Shown: one piece after another, positions 34,813 through 43,686 of the stretch
Position numbering within the stretch: position 1 is the stretch's first letter
How the letters are laid out: each line of letters starts with the position of its first letter
Origin: Arenibacter troitsensis
Lineage (GTDB): Bacteria > Bacteroidota > Bacteroidia > Flavobacteriales > Flavobacteriaceae
Direction of reading: 5' to 3'
NCBI RefSeq assembly: GCF_900177645.1
Contig: NZ_FXAO01000002.1
Span: forward strand, 1 to 64,000
Length of the DNA: 64,000 nt
Position numbers and translations under genes: made by a program
The notes under the pieces: model-generated
What the model saw: the letters and a program-made list of their open reading frames with translations, nothing else
Databases searched by the model: none
Told to the model about the DNA's origin: nothing

Positions 34813-36579
34813 TTGAAAAAAATATTATTATTCAGTAGTCTAATTCTTTTGGGGATGTTACTGTTTATGAACCCGACAGTAAAAGAGATTGCTGCAGGAA
34901 TAGCTATTCTTCTCTTTGGTATGATCATGTTGGAAGAAGGGTTTCACTCCTTTGCTTCTGGTCCACTGCAGGTGCTCCTCAAAAAATCTACCGATAAGTT
35001 GTACAAAAGTATTGGCTTGGGATTTTTGAGTGCGGCAATCCTGCAATCGAGTTCATTGATTTCTGTAATACTCATTTCCTTTATAAGTGCCGGTCTAATT
35101 GGACTTAGAGCTGGCATTGGGATAATTTTTGGCTCAAACATAGGAACAACAGCAACCACCTGGCTGGTATCTACGCTAGGACTAAAAATAGATATTGCCG
35201 GACTTGCCATGCCTATGCTGGCTTTCGGAATTGTGTTGGTATTACAAAAACCCAAAAAACTAAAAGGCATTGGTCAGATATTGGCCGGTCTAGGATTTTT
35301 CTTTATGGGCATCTTTTTTATGAAGAATGGTTTTGATGTCTATAAGGACAATATTAACCTTGCCGACTTTGCCATTCCTGGAGTATTGGACTTAGTAATA
35401 TATACTTTTATTGGGGTGTTAATAACCATGATATTGCAATCAAGTAGTGCCACCATGGCCCTTATTCTCACTGCATTGGCAGTTGGTCAGATTACCTATA
35501 CCAACTCATTGGCACTGTCTATTGGAGCAAACGTGGGTACCACTATAACTGCTATAATTGGTTCCCTCGGTTCCAATATTTCCGGAAAAAGGTTGGCGGG
35601 TGCACACTTTATATTCAATATCGTAACGGGATTGATTGCATTGGTATTCATTGGCTATTTGGGACAACTGGTAGATATAATTTCTGGGTGGGTGGGTATA
35701 TCCCAATCCAATTACACTTTTAAACTATCCGTATTTCATAGCATATTCAATGTCCTTGGCGTCATCATAATGATACCCCTGATCAATCCGTTAATCAATA
35801 TCTTGAACAGGGTATTCAAGTCTTCCGATGAGGAAGACATCATAGAACAACCTCAGTTTTTGGATGAAAATGCGTTGGCCTATCCTCAAACTGCCCTGCT
35901 TGCTTTGCGCAATGAAACCAAACGGTTATTTGAGAAAGCCGCTTTCACTATCATTCCCCATGGTATGAATATTCACCGGACCGATCTTTTTGGAGAAGAG
36001 AAAATTAAGGAGGTGGTAAAAAAATCGAGAAAGGAGATTGAAGTGAACATTGAAGAGTTGTACCTACGAAAGATAAAGACCATATACGGTAAAATCATTG
36101 AGTTTACCACCTTGGCCCAATCCCGTTCTTCCGTTTCTCCGGAATTGACCAAACAATTTGCACAAATTAAATTGGCCAGTAGAGACATTGTGGAGGCCAT
36201 CAAGGCCTTAGAAGAAATCAGGAAAAACATGAACGTACATCTTTTCTCTGAAAATATGCACATCCGGCATGAATATGATCTTTTGAGGCAGAAAATTTCC
36301 AAAATCCTTAGAGCATTATATTTGTTACAAAAAAGCCCAGAACCAACCCTGCACCTAAAGAAACTAAAAAAATTAAAATCAGACACTGAAAAGAGCGACA
36401 TCCTGCTGGATGGAACCTTGGATCAATTGATCCGAGAAGGTAAAATTCCCAGTACCGTAGTTAGCTCATTGGTCAACGACAGCCATATCGTAGCCTTAAT
36501 TTCAAAAAAGCTGATCGAAGCTGGTGAATTAATATATATTAACCAAGATACCATGGATCTAACTGAAACTAATCCCTGA
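34813..36579 (+). CDS. Na/Pi cotransporter family protein with PhoU-like tail
   Basis: The 588-residue protein starts at TTG. It has two inverted Na/Pi-cotransporter repeats, each with the signature glutamine-serine run: AILQSSSLIS near residue 76 and MILQSSSATM near 210. GSNIGTT and GANVGTT loops follow, and there are about nine membrane segments to ~345. The C-terminal ~220 residues are cytoplasmic helices of PhoU type. It should import phosphate, or another anion, with Na+. The length is normal for the bacterial NptA/YjbB-type family. No pho genes are adjacent. Confidence 0.9.
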   Translation: MKKILLFSSLILLGMLLFMNPTVKEIAAGIAILLFGMIMLEEGFHSFASGPLQVLLKKSTDKLYKSIGLGFLSAAILQSSSLISVILISFISAGLIGLRAGIGIIFGSNIGTTATTWLVSTLGLKIDIAGLAMPMLAFGIVLVLQKPKKLKGIGQILAGLGFFFMGIFFMKNGFDVYKDNINLADFAIPGVLDLVIYTFIGVLITMILQSSSATMALILTALAVGQITYTNSLALSIGANVGTTITAIIGSLGSNISGKRLAGAHFIFNIVTGLIALVFIGYLGQLVDIISGWVGISQSNYTFKLSVFHSIFNVLGVIIMIPLINPLINILNRVFKSSDEEDIIEQPQFLDENALAYPQTALLALRNETKRLFEKAAFTIIPHGMNIHRTDLFGEEKIKEVVKKSRKEIEVNIEELYLRKIKTIYGKIIEFTTLAQSRSSVSPELTKQFAQIKLASRDIVEAIKALEEIRKNMNVHLFSENMHIRHEYDLLRQKISKILRALYLLQKSPEPTLHLKKLKKLKSDTEKSDILLDGTLDQLIREGKIPSTVVSSLVNDSHIVALISKKLIEAGELIYINQDTMDLTETNP

Positions 36580-37499
36580 TGTTTTTAATTAAGGAAGAAA
36601 TGGGTTCATTGTCAATAGTCAGCCTAGAACTAAAGGTTAATTGTTTATACCGTCTCCCTATTCATACCCTGCTGTAGGTCTCTAAATGGACACATTTATA
36701 TTAGGCAATATATCCGACAAAGTATTTAAAGTGAAAACAGGTATACCATCAGAATACCTAAATGAAGAATTTTAATGAACCAACAGACGCCATAATTGCT
36801 ACTGCCAGACTAGCCCATCTTGAGTTGATGAATGGTGTTTATGATTACATTACACCAGGTAAAGCCTTGGAAAAAGGAAAATGGCCATTTAAATTGCACA
36901 TAAAGCTCCTAGCTTTGGGCTCTGTAGACTAAAAATTTAATTTTATGTATTGTTGGTAAAGGGCCCTGTTGTAACTTAATTATGAGGAAATTGCGGCCCT
37001 AAACGGAATTAATAATAACCATTGTTTATTTACTTTGCAATAGATCAACTAACATAGATAGGATAGCACTTTTAGAATTACCAAAATGAAACTATCTACA
37101 ATACCGAGTACCAGTATCAAGCCCAGAGGCAAACTATTGCAATACCATCATATGCAAACACCTGCTATGGCAACCCTGCTCCATCAATTCTTCTTCTGAA
37201 TTTTCAAATCCGTTGAGTATCACCATTAATTACCGTTAATCATTATATTTTTATTGTTTATCAATTAATATTTATTAATTTAGTATAGTAATCTGATATA
37301 GCTGGTCAACGAAAAATATAGTAGTCAAAAACTAGATTTGAGCATAATGTATTCTCGACCAACTATAGTCATGGGAGCCAGTTACTAATTTATATGATTG
37401 CGGCCGAAGAAGAACTAGCTGCTTTATTAGTAGTAATTTTGATCCTAATCGGTATCATTTAGTTTATGACAACCTTAGCTTAAGTTAAAATTTAATATT
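36580..37499. other. Long gene-free stretch with small open frames
   Basis: Over 920 bases no convincing gene is present. A 56-codon ATG frame at 36762-36932 encodes NFNEPTDAIIATARLAHLEL and may be a remnant or a small protein, but nothing in it is recognisable. A 29-codon frame at 36686-36775 overlaps it. The last 250 bases are very AT-rich (ATTAATATTTATTAATTTAG) and probably contain the promoter of the next pair. Confidence 0.45.
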
Positions 37500-37979
37500 A
37501 TGAAACGGGTTTCCATCGTATTCCTTCAGGCAGTCATTGTACTTATAGGTCTTGTGACACTGGTACTTTTAATTTGGCTTCCCTTAATGGAAGGGAGAGC
37601 CACAAACTTGGACCTAGTCAACATTTACTCGGACAGGTTCATTCTATATGGGTACACAATATCAATTCCTTTTTTTGTTGCCTTGTACAACGCCTTCAAA
37701 TTGCTTGGTTATATTGGGCTAAATAAAGTGTTCACTACAAACGCTGTTAAAACTTTGGGGAACATAAAGTTCTGTGCAATTATATTAAGTGCGTTGGTTA
37801 TGATAGCGGGACTTTTCATAAAGTTTACTCATCATAAAGAGGACGACCCCGCCGGTTTTCTTGCCATTTGTATTGTAACTACTTTTGCTTCCATTGTTGT
37901 TGCAACTGCTGCGGCCATATTTGAAAAACTTTTGCAAAATGCCGTAGATATGAAATCTGAAAACGACTTAACCATTTAA
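37500..37979 (+). CDS. DUF2975-type membrane protein
   Basis: The 159-residue protein has four membrane segments at about 8-28, 47-67, 91-112 and 121-143, with a DRFILYGYTISIPFFVALYNAFKLL-type second segment. This is the usual layout of DUF2975 proteins. The gene ends three bases before a small XRE regulator (37983), a pairing commonly seen for this family, so the membrane protein may modulate the regulator or be its target. The reaction or signal is unknown. Confidence 0.8.
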   Translation: MKRVSIVFLQAVIVLIGLVTLVLLIWLPLMEGRATNLDLVNIYSDRFILYGYTISIPFFVALYNAFKLLGYIGLNKVFTTNAVKTLGNIKFCAIILSALVMIAGLFIKFTHHKEDDPAGFLAICIVTTFASIVVATAAAIFEKLLQNAVDMKSENDLTI

Positions 37980-37982
37980 GCT

Positions 37983-38189
37983 ATGCCGATAATCGTACAC
38001 TTGGACGTGATGATGGCAAAGCGAAAAATGTCATTAAATGAACTTTCCCAAAAAGTAGGCTTAACGCTTTCCAACCTTTCCATCTTAAAGACGGGAAAAG
38101 CGAAAGCTATTCGTTTTAGCACCCTAGAAGCCATTTGTAAGGCTCTGGATTGCCAACCTGGCGACATTTTGGAATGTGTTAATGACTAA
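37983..38189 (+). CDS. Small XRE/YozG-type helix-turn-helix regulator
   Basis: The 68-residue protein is a single Cro-like domain: MMAKRKMSLNELSQKVGLTL, then the recognition helix NLSILKTGKAKAIRFSTL and the closing ICKALDCQPGDILE. It is cytoplasmic and DNA-binding. It follows the DUF2975 gene by three bases, so the two are co-transcribed. It probably controls its own operon, but no obvious operator was found in the upstream DNA. Confidence 0.9.
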   Translation: MPIIVHLDVMMAKRKMSLNELSQKVGLTLSNLSILKTGKAKAIRFSTLEAICKALDCQPGDILECVND

Positions 38190-38251
38190 AAAAAACAATC
38201 CCCCCTACCCTTGGCTATTATTAACCAATCCAACAATTCATCCTAGCGGAC

Positions 38252-38405
38252 TACAAATTTTCCCCAACTACTAAAATTCCTGTTTCACTCTTGGACGTGC
38301 AGGATGGATTTTCTAATCTGTTAAGATTTACTAAATTAGTTGCTTAAACATCTGTCTGGCGCAGGCAGGCAGAGGTAAATATCATGTACTAAACCGTTGT
38401 GGCTA
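38252..38405 (+). repeat. Structured intergenic element, family B copy 5 (attC-like candidate)
   Basis: ACAAATTTTCCCC, an inserted GGACGTGCAGGATGG segment, TTACTAAATTAGTTGCTTAAACA, a repeated GGCAGGCAG stretch, and the end TACTAAACCGTTGTGGC (GTTGTGGC at 38396-38403), 18 bases before the dehydrogenase ATG. This is one of the clearest site-then-start arrangements. Confidence 0.6.
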
Positions 38406-38421
38406 ATTCATAAATAAAAAA

Positions 38422-39342
38422 ATGAAAGCAGTTATCTACACAAAATATGGAGCACCAAGCGTTCTGAAATTGGTTGATATTGAAAAGCCAAAGCCAAAGG
38501 ACAACGAGATTCTTGTAAAAATATGTGCTACTACTGTCACTTCAGGTGATACACGATTACGAAGTTCTAATTTTCCTCCAGTAGCCTGGCTACTTGTTAG
38601 GCTAATGTTCGGTCTTTTTAAACCGAAAAAGGAAATATTGGGGCATGAACTGTCCGGAATTGTGGAAGCTGTTGGAAAGGTGGTTACCAAGTACAAAGTT
38701 GGCGATGAAGTTATTGCCACTCCTACCATGCTAAGTACCGGCTCCTACACCGAATATATATGCATACCGCAAGAAAGAAAAAAAGGAGTCCTGGGGTTAA
38801 AGCCAAAAAGTCTTGATTTTAAAGAAGCAGCGGCCCTGCCCGTTGGAGGGATGACCGCTTTGTTTTTGCTACTCAAAGCCAAGCTCGGCACAGGACAGGA
38901 GGTATTAGTTTATGGAGCTTCCGGAAGCGTAGGAAGCTACGCCATACAAATTGCCAAAGAACAGGGAGCAAGAGTAGTTGCAGTCTGCAGTAGTTCCAAT
39001 TTTGAAATGGTAACAGCCCTAGGGGCTGATAGCGCTATTGACTACAGGAAGCAGGATTATTCTTTACTTGAAAAGAAGTTTGATATCGTTTTTGACGCAG
39101 TGGGAAAAACATCAAAACCCAAAGCAAAGAAAGTCTTGAAACAAGGAGGTAGCTTTGTTACTGTAAAGTCGATCACAAGCCCGAAACAGGAGCACCTAAA
39201 TAAACTATGTGAACTGGCCGAAACTGGAAATGTTAGACCATACATAGACAAATGTTTTCCTCTTTCGGAAATGGTGGCCGCTCACGAATATGTTGATAAG
39301 GGACAAAAAAAAGGGAATGTAGTGATTGAAATAGCAAATTAA
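38422..39342 (+). CDS. NAD(P)-dependent alcohol dehydrogenase/quinone oxidoreductase (MDR)
   Basis: The 306-residue medium-chain dehydrogenase has a GroES-like N-domain (TSGDTRLRSSNF, ILGHELSGIVEAVGKVV, VGDEVIATP) and a Rossmann C-domain (VLVYGASGSVGSYAIQIAKE). The Cys ligands of the structural zinc loop are not present, so it belongs to the zinc-free quinone-oxidoreductase-like side of the family. It likely reduces enones or quinones with NADPH. It is a single cytoplasmic gene preceded by element B5. Confidence 0.9.
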   Translation: MKAVIYTKYGAPSVLKLVDIEKPKPKDNEILVKICATTVTSGDTRLRSSNFPPVAWLLVRLMFGLFKPKKEILGHELSGIVEAVGKVVTKYKVGDEVIATPTMLSTGSYTEYICIPQERKKGVLGLKPKSLDFKEAAALPVGGMTALFLLLKAKLGTGQEVLVYGASGSVGSYAIQIAKEQGARVVAVCSSSNFEMVTALGADSAIDYRKQDYSLLEKKFDIVFDAVGKTSKPKAKKVLKQGGSFVTVKSITSPKQEHLNKLCELAETGNVRPYIDKCFPLSEMVAAHEYVDKGQKKGNVVIEIAN

Positions 39343-39790
39343 AAGTATTCCATTTAAAGAGATACAATAATGGTGTAATGTTGGTTACAGCACAAAATTT
39401 GGGTAAATTTTTAGGGCTCTGAATGTTGGCTCCGTATTTCAAGACAATAAAAACAGGAGATCTATACCTCGATTTATGAGCATGAACATACAGTTTTAAT
39501 TCCAGGCTATCAAAACCAGGGCCAGATACCTCAGAGATATTGATTCCGTAGTTATTCAATTTACAAATACGGCAGACTTTGAAGGATTACAATAGGAATT
39601 TATCGGAAATGATGTAGTACCGAATAGTAAAAATACTGAGAGAAACAAACGTGTTTATATGTAATGACCGTAAGATAATACATTTAAATCAATAACTTAA
39701 TACAAGGTCAATACCTAGCCGTAGGGTGAGGTTGTGGAAATCCGCTTGTTTATACAATACAGTGCCCGCTGACCGCGATTAGATAAAACA
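39343..39790. other. Gene-free stretch with possible decayed coding text
   Basis: Short protein-like runs such as IQFTNTADFEGLQ at about 39,550-39,590 occur in one frame but are broken by stops on all sides. No family could be assigned and no repeat element is evident. Confidence 0.35.
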
Positions 39791-39910
39791 ATGCAATTTA
39801 AAGCAACTATAACTGTTCTTCTTCTAATTTTGACTTCAACCCTATTATTGGGTCAGAATAAAAAACAATTCAGCAATGGATGGAAAAGAACAATTGTTTT
39901 ATTGCAGTAG
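39791..39910 (+). pseudogene. Orphan signal-peptide remnant
   Basis: An ATG opens 39 codons with a clear signal peptide (TVLLLILTSTLLLGQ) and a short mature start, ending at a TAG. No continuation in another frame is apparent, so this looks like the first part of a deleted secreted-protein gene. Confidence 0.5.
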
Positions 39911-40021
39911 GATTAAGTCACCTAATGTATGAATGAGGCCTAATTAACGCATTACAAATTCTTGGATATAGAATTGAACCAATAAACACCATTTAAAACT
40001 AGGTATCCCAAACAAAAGAAA

Positions 40022-40489
40022 ATGACCCAAACCGAACTCATTATTTTGAATCTAAATGAAATAAGAAGAAGAAGTATAAAACTTTGGAACGGACTTCCCA
40101 AAAGTCATTACCACTGGAAACCGGACGAAAATGCAATGAGTGCTATAGAAATGATAAGACACGTATTGGAAGCCGATTATGGATGGAACATTATTATCAA
40201 TCAAGGGAACATGGCCAATTACAAAACGCCATGGAAAAACCGCCCATTCGTAAGTGTAACCGATGAACTTGAATTTGCCAAACCTTACAGGAAGATTTTT
40301 TTGAAAAGTGTCCTTCAGTTCACTGAAACGGAATTAAGCGAAACTAAAATAGTCCACCCTGGAAATGGAGAAAAGAAAACCCTAGGAGCATATTTATTGC
40401 GGATCGGGTATCACGAATCTGTTCACGCAGGACAATTTTTATCATATTTAAGAGCAATGAAAATTGAACGACCTGAAATATGGGATTAA
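40022..40489 (+). CDS. DinB family protein
   Basis: The 155-residue four-helix-bundle protein has the metal-binding His triad of DinB/YfiT proteins: IRHVLEADYGW (first His) and YHESVHAGQFL (second and third His). Such proteins use zinc or another metal, and some act as thiol-dependent transferases. It is a lone cytoplasmic gene, another typical cassette-type function. A second, different DinB-like gene is at 51485. Confidence 0.87.
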   Translation: MTQTELIILNLNEIRRRSIKLWNGLPKSHYHWKPDENAMSAIEMIRHVLEADYGWNIIINQGNMANYKTPWKNRPFVSVTDELEFAKPYRKIFLKSVLQFTETELSETKIVHPGNGEKKTLGAYLLRIGYHESVHAGQFLSYLRAMKIERPEIWD

Positions 40490-40717
40490 TATCGGAAACC
40501 TATGGGCAATAATGTTTCACTGTAAATTGAATTACTGTTCCCTTCAATCCGAACAGTGGATTCGATTACCCTACAATGGTTTTTTGGCGGACTAAAGCCA
40601 AACCAACCCCTAAGAAAGACTTGGTTGGACAGGTCATAATTGCTAGGGTATGTAACTCCTCGAAATTGACGTATAGCTATCCGTCATCGAACCTAAAGAA
40701 AAGGCATTAAGAGTAAT

Positions 40718-41182
40718 ATGGGAAAAACAAAAAATAATATGGAAAAACACCTAAACGCGAATCCTGAATCCGGAAAAAAATTCTATCAAAACTTTCACGA
40801 TAAAGGAAGAATTGTAATGCTGAATTTACTAAAGTTTCGTGAAAAAGCTGATTATACCAACATGGAACAATTACAACCCAACAAAGAGATCAGCGGTGAG
40901 GAAGCCTACCAACTCTATATGGAAAAGACTTTGCCCGAACTGAAAAAAGCGGGTAGCCGAATCATCTACTACGGAAAAAGTAAAAATTTTATAATTGGAC
41001 CTGAAGCAGAACAATGGGATGCCATTTTATTGGTAGAACACCAGTCCGTTGTTAAGTTTATGGAATTTGCCCAAAACAAGGATTATTTAAAAAATGCAGG
41101 ACATAGAACGGCCGCATTGGAAGATTCCCGGTTGCTGCCATCAACCGAAATGAATCTTACACCTAATATTATCCATAGCTAA
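40718..41182 (+). CDS. DUF1330 family protein
   Basis: The open frame codes for 154 residues; a second ATG at 40739 (147 residues) is equally possible. The DUF1330 ferredoxin-like fold is seen in IVMLNLLKFREKADY, GEEAYQLYMEKTLPELKKAG, IIYYGKSKNFIIGPE, WDAILLVEHQSVVKFMEFAQ and a final RTAALEDSRLLP. Members bind or convert small compounds but few have a known reaction. It is a lone cytoplasmic gene in the plus-strand series. Confidence 0.85.
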   Translation: MGKTKNNMEKHLNANPESGKKFYQNFHDKGRIVMLNLLKFREKADYTNMEQLQPNKEISGEEAYQLYMEKTLPELKKAGSRIIYYGKSKNFIIGPEAEQWDAILLVEHQSVVKFMEFAQNKDYLKNAGHRTAALEDSRLLPSTEMNLTPNIIHS

Positions 41183-41323
41183 GCAACTAGGCATAATCGT
41201 CCCAGCTTAACAAACCTTTCCAAATGGCCACCAACCAAATTGGTCATGGCCAGCTTAAGTATTGTGATCCCTTCCGGAAGATGGGCACAACTCTTCATAC
41301 AAGTTTGTTGGCTGCGTTATGAC

Positions 41324-41530
41324 CTAATCCCAATCGGAATCTTCCAAAGTAAAAATCTGACTAACATCGACTTCAAAAATTTGGGCCAATCTCAAAGCCA
41401 ACACTGTAGATGGCACATATTTGCCCAGTTCCATAGCATTTATAGTTTGTCTACTAACTTTCGATAATTTGGCTAAATCAGCTTGGGTAATATTTTTTTT
41501 TGCTCTTTCTACTTTTATACTATTCTTCAT
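41324..41530 (-). CDS. XRE-family helix-turn-helix regulator
   Basis: From the ATG (complement of 41528-41530) the protein has 68 residues. It is a Cro/YozG-like domain: VERAKKNITQADLAKLSKV, the recognition helix SRQTINAMELGKYVPSTV and ALRLAQIFEVDVSQIF. A longer frame upstream overlaps the membrane-protein gene and is not needed. Its start overlaps the end of the gene at 41520-41996 by 11 bases, so the two form a minus-strand operon. They are the only minus-strand genes between 0.4 and 54.9 kb. Confidence 0.9.
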   Translation of the reverse strand: MKNSIKVERAKKNITQADLAKLSKVSRQTINAMELGKYVPSTVLALRLAQIFEVDVSQIFTLEDSDWD

Positions 41531-41996
41531 AACCAGCAGATTTTTCAAGTTTGGAAATTTGCCAATTAAATCTGAGCACAAAAAACAATAAAACTGTAAA
41601 CATATTAAAGATCATAACCCATAAAAAGGAAAAGTCGAAAATGAATATAAATGCAAACAAGAGAATGCCATAATTAACATAAACAGCCCAAACCAATGAC
41701 TCCAATCTAATTTTGGAAATATATTCATCTTCTAATTTTTCTTTGGAAAAAGCAACCAATAAAGCACTAATAATAATTAAAATCCCGAAGATTTCATTGA
41801 GAATATTATTCTGCACCATTCCGAATAGTTGCTTATCCTTAAAAAGGTCATCCACAAAAATAGCTGGAACATTAAAATCCAAAAAACTCGGCTCGTACTC
41901 GTAAAAAAGTGAGACCAGACCAATTATTGCTGATGGAATAAGTATAAACCAACCTATCCTTTTATACCTATTGGGAAATAAATAATTTACTTTCAT
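41520..41996 (-). CDS. Membrane protein of XRE-regulated pair
   Basis: The 158-residue protein has four membrane segments (about 14-30, 64-84, 101-120, 124-143) and a short tail. WFILIPSAIIGLVSLFYEY and LIIISALLVAFSKEKLEDEYI are the clearest parts. It recalls uncharacterised membrane partners of small XRE regulators. Upstream, AAATGTAAAACAAAT and CTTTACATTTAGTAAAACAAAC repeat a TTTAC/GTAAA theme that may be the operator of the XRE protein. The function is unknown. Confidence 0.72.
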   Translation of the reverse strand: MKVNYLFPNRYKRIGWFILIPSAIIGLVSLFYEYEPSFLDFNVPAIFVDDLFKDKQLFGMVQNNILNEIFGILIIISALLVAFSKEKLEDEYISKIRLESLVWAVYVNYGILLFAFIFIFDFSFLWVMIFNMFTVLLFFVLRFNWQISKLEKSAGYEE

Positions 41997-42004
41997 AATG
42001 CATG

Positions 42005-42090
42005 GATTTAAGTTTAATCAAATGTAAAACAAATATTTCTTTTAGACAAACAAACTTTACATTTAGTAAAACAAACACTACTAAATAACT
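42005..42090 (-). promoter_or_regulatory. Possible operator/promoter region of the minus-strand XRE operon
   Basis: GTAAAACAAA (about 42,024) recurs as GTAAAACAAA at about 42,066, and CTTTACATT (42,055) matches inverted AATGTAAAA (42,022). These repeated TTTAC/GTAAA half-sites directly upstream of the operon are compatible with a self-regulated XRE promoter. Confidence 0.4.
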
Positions 42091-42108
42091 ACTAGTTATG
42101 GTCCACTT

Positions 42109-42214
42109 ACAAATTTTCCCGAGGAATCTTATTTCCGAGATTTAATTGCTAAATTAGATGCTCAACCACAAGCTGCGGCTGGCAGGAACAACAGATAATA
42201 ACCTAACCGCTGGC
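42109..42214 (+). repeat. Structured intergenic element, family B copy 6 (attC-like candidate)
   Basis: ACAAATTTTCCCGAGG, hairpin GGAATC...TTTCCG region, TTTAATTGCTAAATTAGATGCTC, CCACAAGC and a following TAACCTAACCGCTGGC resemble family B. It precedes the gene starting at 42239. Confidence 0.5.
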
Positions 42215-42238
42215 AAAATGGGTAAACAATCCGCATGT

Positions 42239-42655
42239 ATGAAAACTAAAATTAAATTCACAAGAAAGAGACTTAATTATAACTTGTTTTTTGGACTAGC
42301 CTGGTTGATATTGGGAATATTGAAACTGGTTATGGATTCGACTTTAGATGAAATTGACTATGTCTGGTTTGCCATAGCTGGACTTTCAATTGGAACTTAT
42401 TTTTATGAATACATGAACCAATATTTGACAATAGAAGGTGGAATAATTTCTAAAAGTTATCCTTTTGGAAATAAAATAAAATTGCGAGAAATAAAACATA
42501 TAAAAAAAATTGCAGGCGATTATATCTTAAAAACTGACCGAAACGAATTGACAATAAACACTCAAATAATTGATAAAAATTCTCTATCTGAATTGAATGA
42601 AATACTCGGCCAGTTAGACTTACCTTCTGAAAAAACACCTTTTGTTAGCAGTTAA
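42239..42655 (+). CDS. Membrane-anchored hypothetical protein
   Basis: I start at the ATG 42239 (138 residues), because the first 27 codons of the longer frame are read through element B6. Two membrane segments at about 15-33 and 43-60 are followed by a PH-like soluble domain with ISKSYPFGNKIKLREIKHIK and RNELTINTQIIDKNSL. This layout is common in small Bacteroidota membrane proteins, but no function is known. A short open frame follows 28 bases later. Confidence 0.62.
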   Translation: MKTKIKFTRKRLNYNLFFGLAWLILGILKLVMDSTLDEIDYVWFAIAGLSIGTYFYEYMNQYLTIEGGIISKSYPFGNKIKLREIKHIKKIAGDYILKTDRNELTINTQIIDKNSLSELNEILGQLDLPSEKTPFVSS

Positions 42656-42683
42656 TGCAATGAATTAATCTATTATAAGACAT

Positions 42684-42836
42684 ATGAAAAGAAAATTAAA
42701 AGTGTTGGAATTTGACAAGAAACAAAAACTTGTAGATTATGTAAACACCAACTCGGACAAATTGGACGTACTAACTATTACAACCAGTCAGGAAGCAATT
42801 TCCTTCAAGCATTTTCTGTGGTATTACGAAAACTAA
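42684..42836 (+). CDS. Small hypothetical protein (50 residues)
   Basis: An ATG frame of 50 codons encodes a charged start (RKLKVLEFDKKQKLVDYVN) and an aromatic end (ISFKHFLWYYEN). Codon use looks like real coding sequence, with A/T third positions and a conserved-looking balanced composition. It lies 28 bases after the previous gene, so they may share a transcript. No family is recognised. Confidence 0.5.
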   Translation: MKRKLKVLEFDKKQKLVDYVNTNSDKLDVLTITTSQEAISFKHFLWYYEN

Positions 42837-42928
42837 AAAAGTAAGTCATTGAAATAAAATAATTATTTGCTAACTCCAGGCCGAATCAATTTAACACCAA
42901 TGGCTAATAAAACCAAACATTAATGGCG

Positions 42929-43036
42929 GGCATATTTTCCAGAGTGAAATCCGTGCATTTTTAGTAAGTTTAGTAAGCGGACGTATATCTTGTCAAATTA
43001 TTCACCGTAACTACAATCATGGTTTAACCGTTGGCA
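42929..43036 (+). repeat. Degenerate family B-like element (attC-like candidate)
   Basis: GCATATTTTCCAG, ATCCGTGCATTTTTAGTAAGTTTAGTAAGC and the end GGTTTAACCGTTGGCAACA (GTTGGCA at 43030-43036) follow the family B order. It lies 39 bases before the VOC gene. Confidence 0.45.
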
Positions 43037-43075
43037 ACACTCCAAAAACAGAACTGAAAATTAAAAACCAACCAA

Positions 43076-43465
43076 ATGACAAAAACAGACCCAATAATAG
43101 CCGTAAAAGATGTAAATGTTAGTGCGGAATGGTATCAAAGTGTTTTTGGTTGTAATAGAACACACGGAGGAAATGACTTTGCCGTTATTGAAGACGATAA
43201 TGGGGAAATATTGATATGTCTCCATAAATGGGGCGAACACGAACACCCAACCATGAAAAATCCTGATATTCCCAATGGAAATGGTTTGATTTTTTACTTT
43301 AGAACGAACAAGTTGTACATTACTAGAGCAAACATTGAAAAAATGAATTATCCAACAGAAGCGGACATTCACTTCAACCCAAATTCAATGAAAAAAGAAT
43401 TTTCGCTGCGAGACCCAGATGGGTATTATGTTTCGATAACCGAATACCACAATTATGACCGATAG
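43076..43465 (+). CDS. VOC family (glyoxalase/bleomycin-resistance-like) protein
   Basis: The 129-residue protein is a single vicinal-oxygen-chelate module pair: PIIAVKDVNVSAEWYQSVFG at the start, AVIEDDNGEILICLHKWG, and the closing FSLRDPDGYYVSITEYH with the metal-ligand Glu. Such proteins act as lyases, dioxygenases or drug-binding resistance proteins. Its lone position in a cassette-like region fits the resistance-type subgroup, but the ligand is unknown. Confidence 0.87.
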   Translation: MTKTDPIIAVKDVNVSAEWYQSVFGCNRTHGGNDFAVIEDDNGEILICLHKWGEHEHPTMKNPDIPNGNGLIFYFRTNKLYITRANIEKMNYPTEADIHFNPNSMKKEFSLRDPDGYYVSITEYHNYDR

Positions 43466-43686
43466 AAAAGTAGGCTACCAATAATTAATTGCAATTGGCG
43501 GTACTGTTCCATAAGCATGGAACTGCCAATTCCATAACCGTTCCACTTTGATCAGTGGAGGCAAACATTTGGAATTAAAAATGTCTATGTTAAATCAAAA
43601 AATTTACGATTAAAACCAGTAAAGACCGCCATAGGAAAAAGCTTTGCGCAAGCCAAACAAAAACAATGAACCAAAAAAACAGAAAA

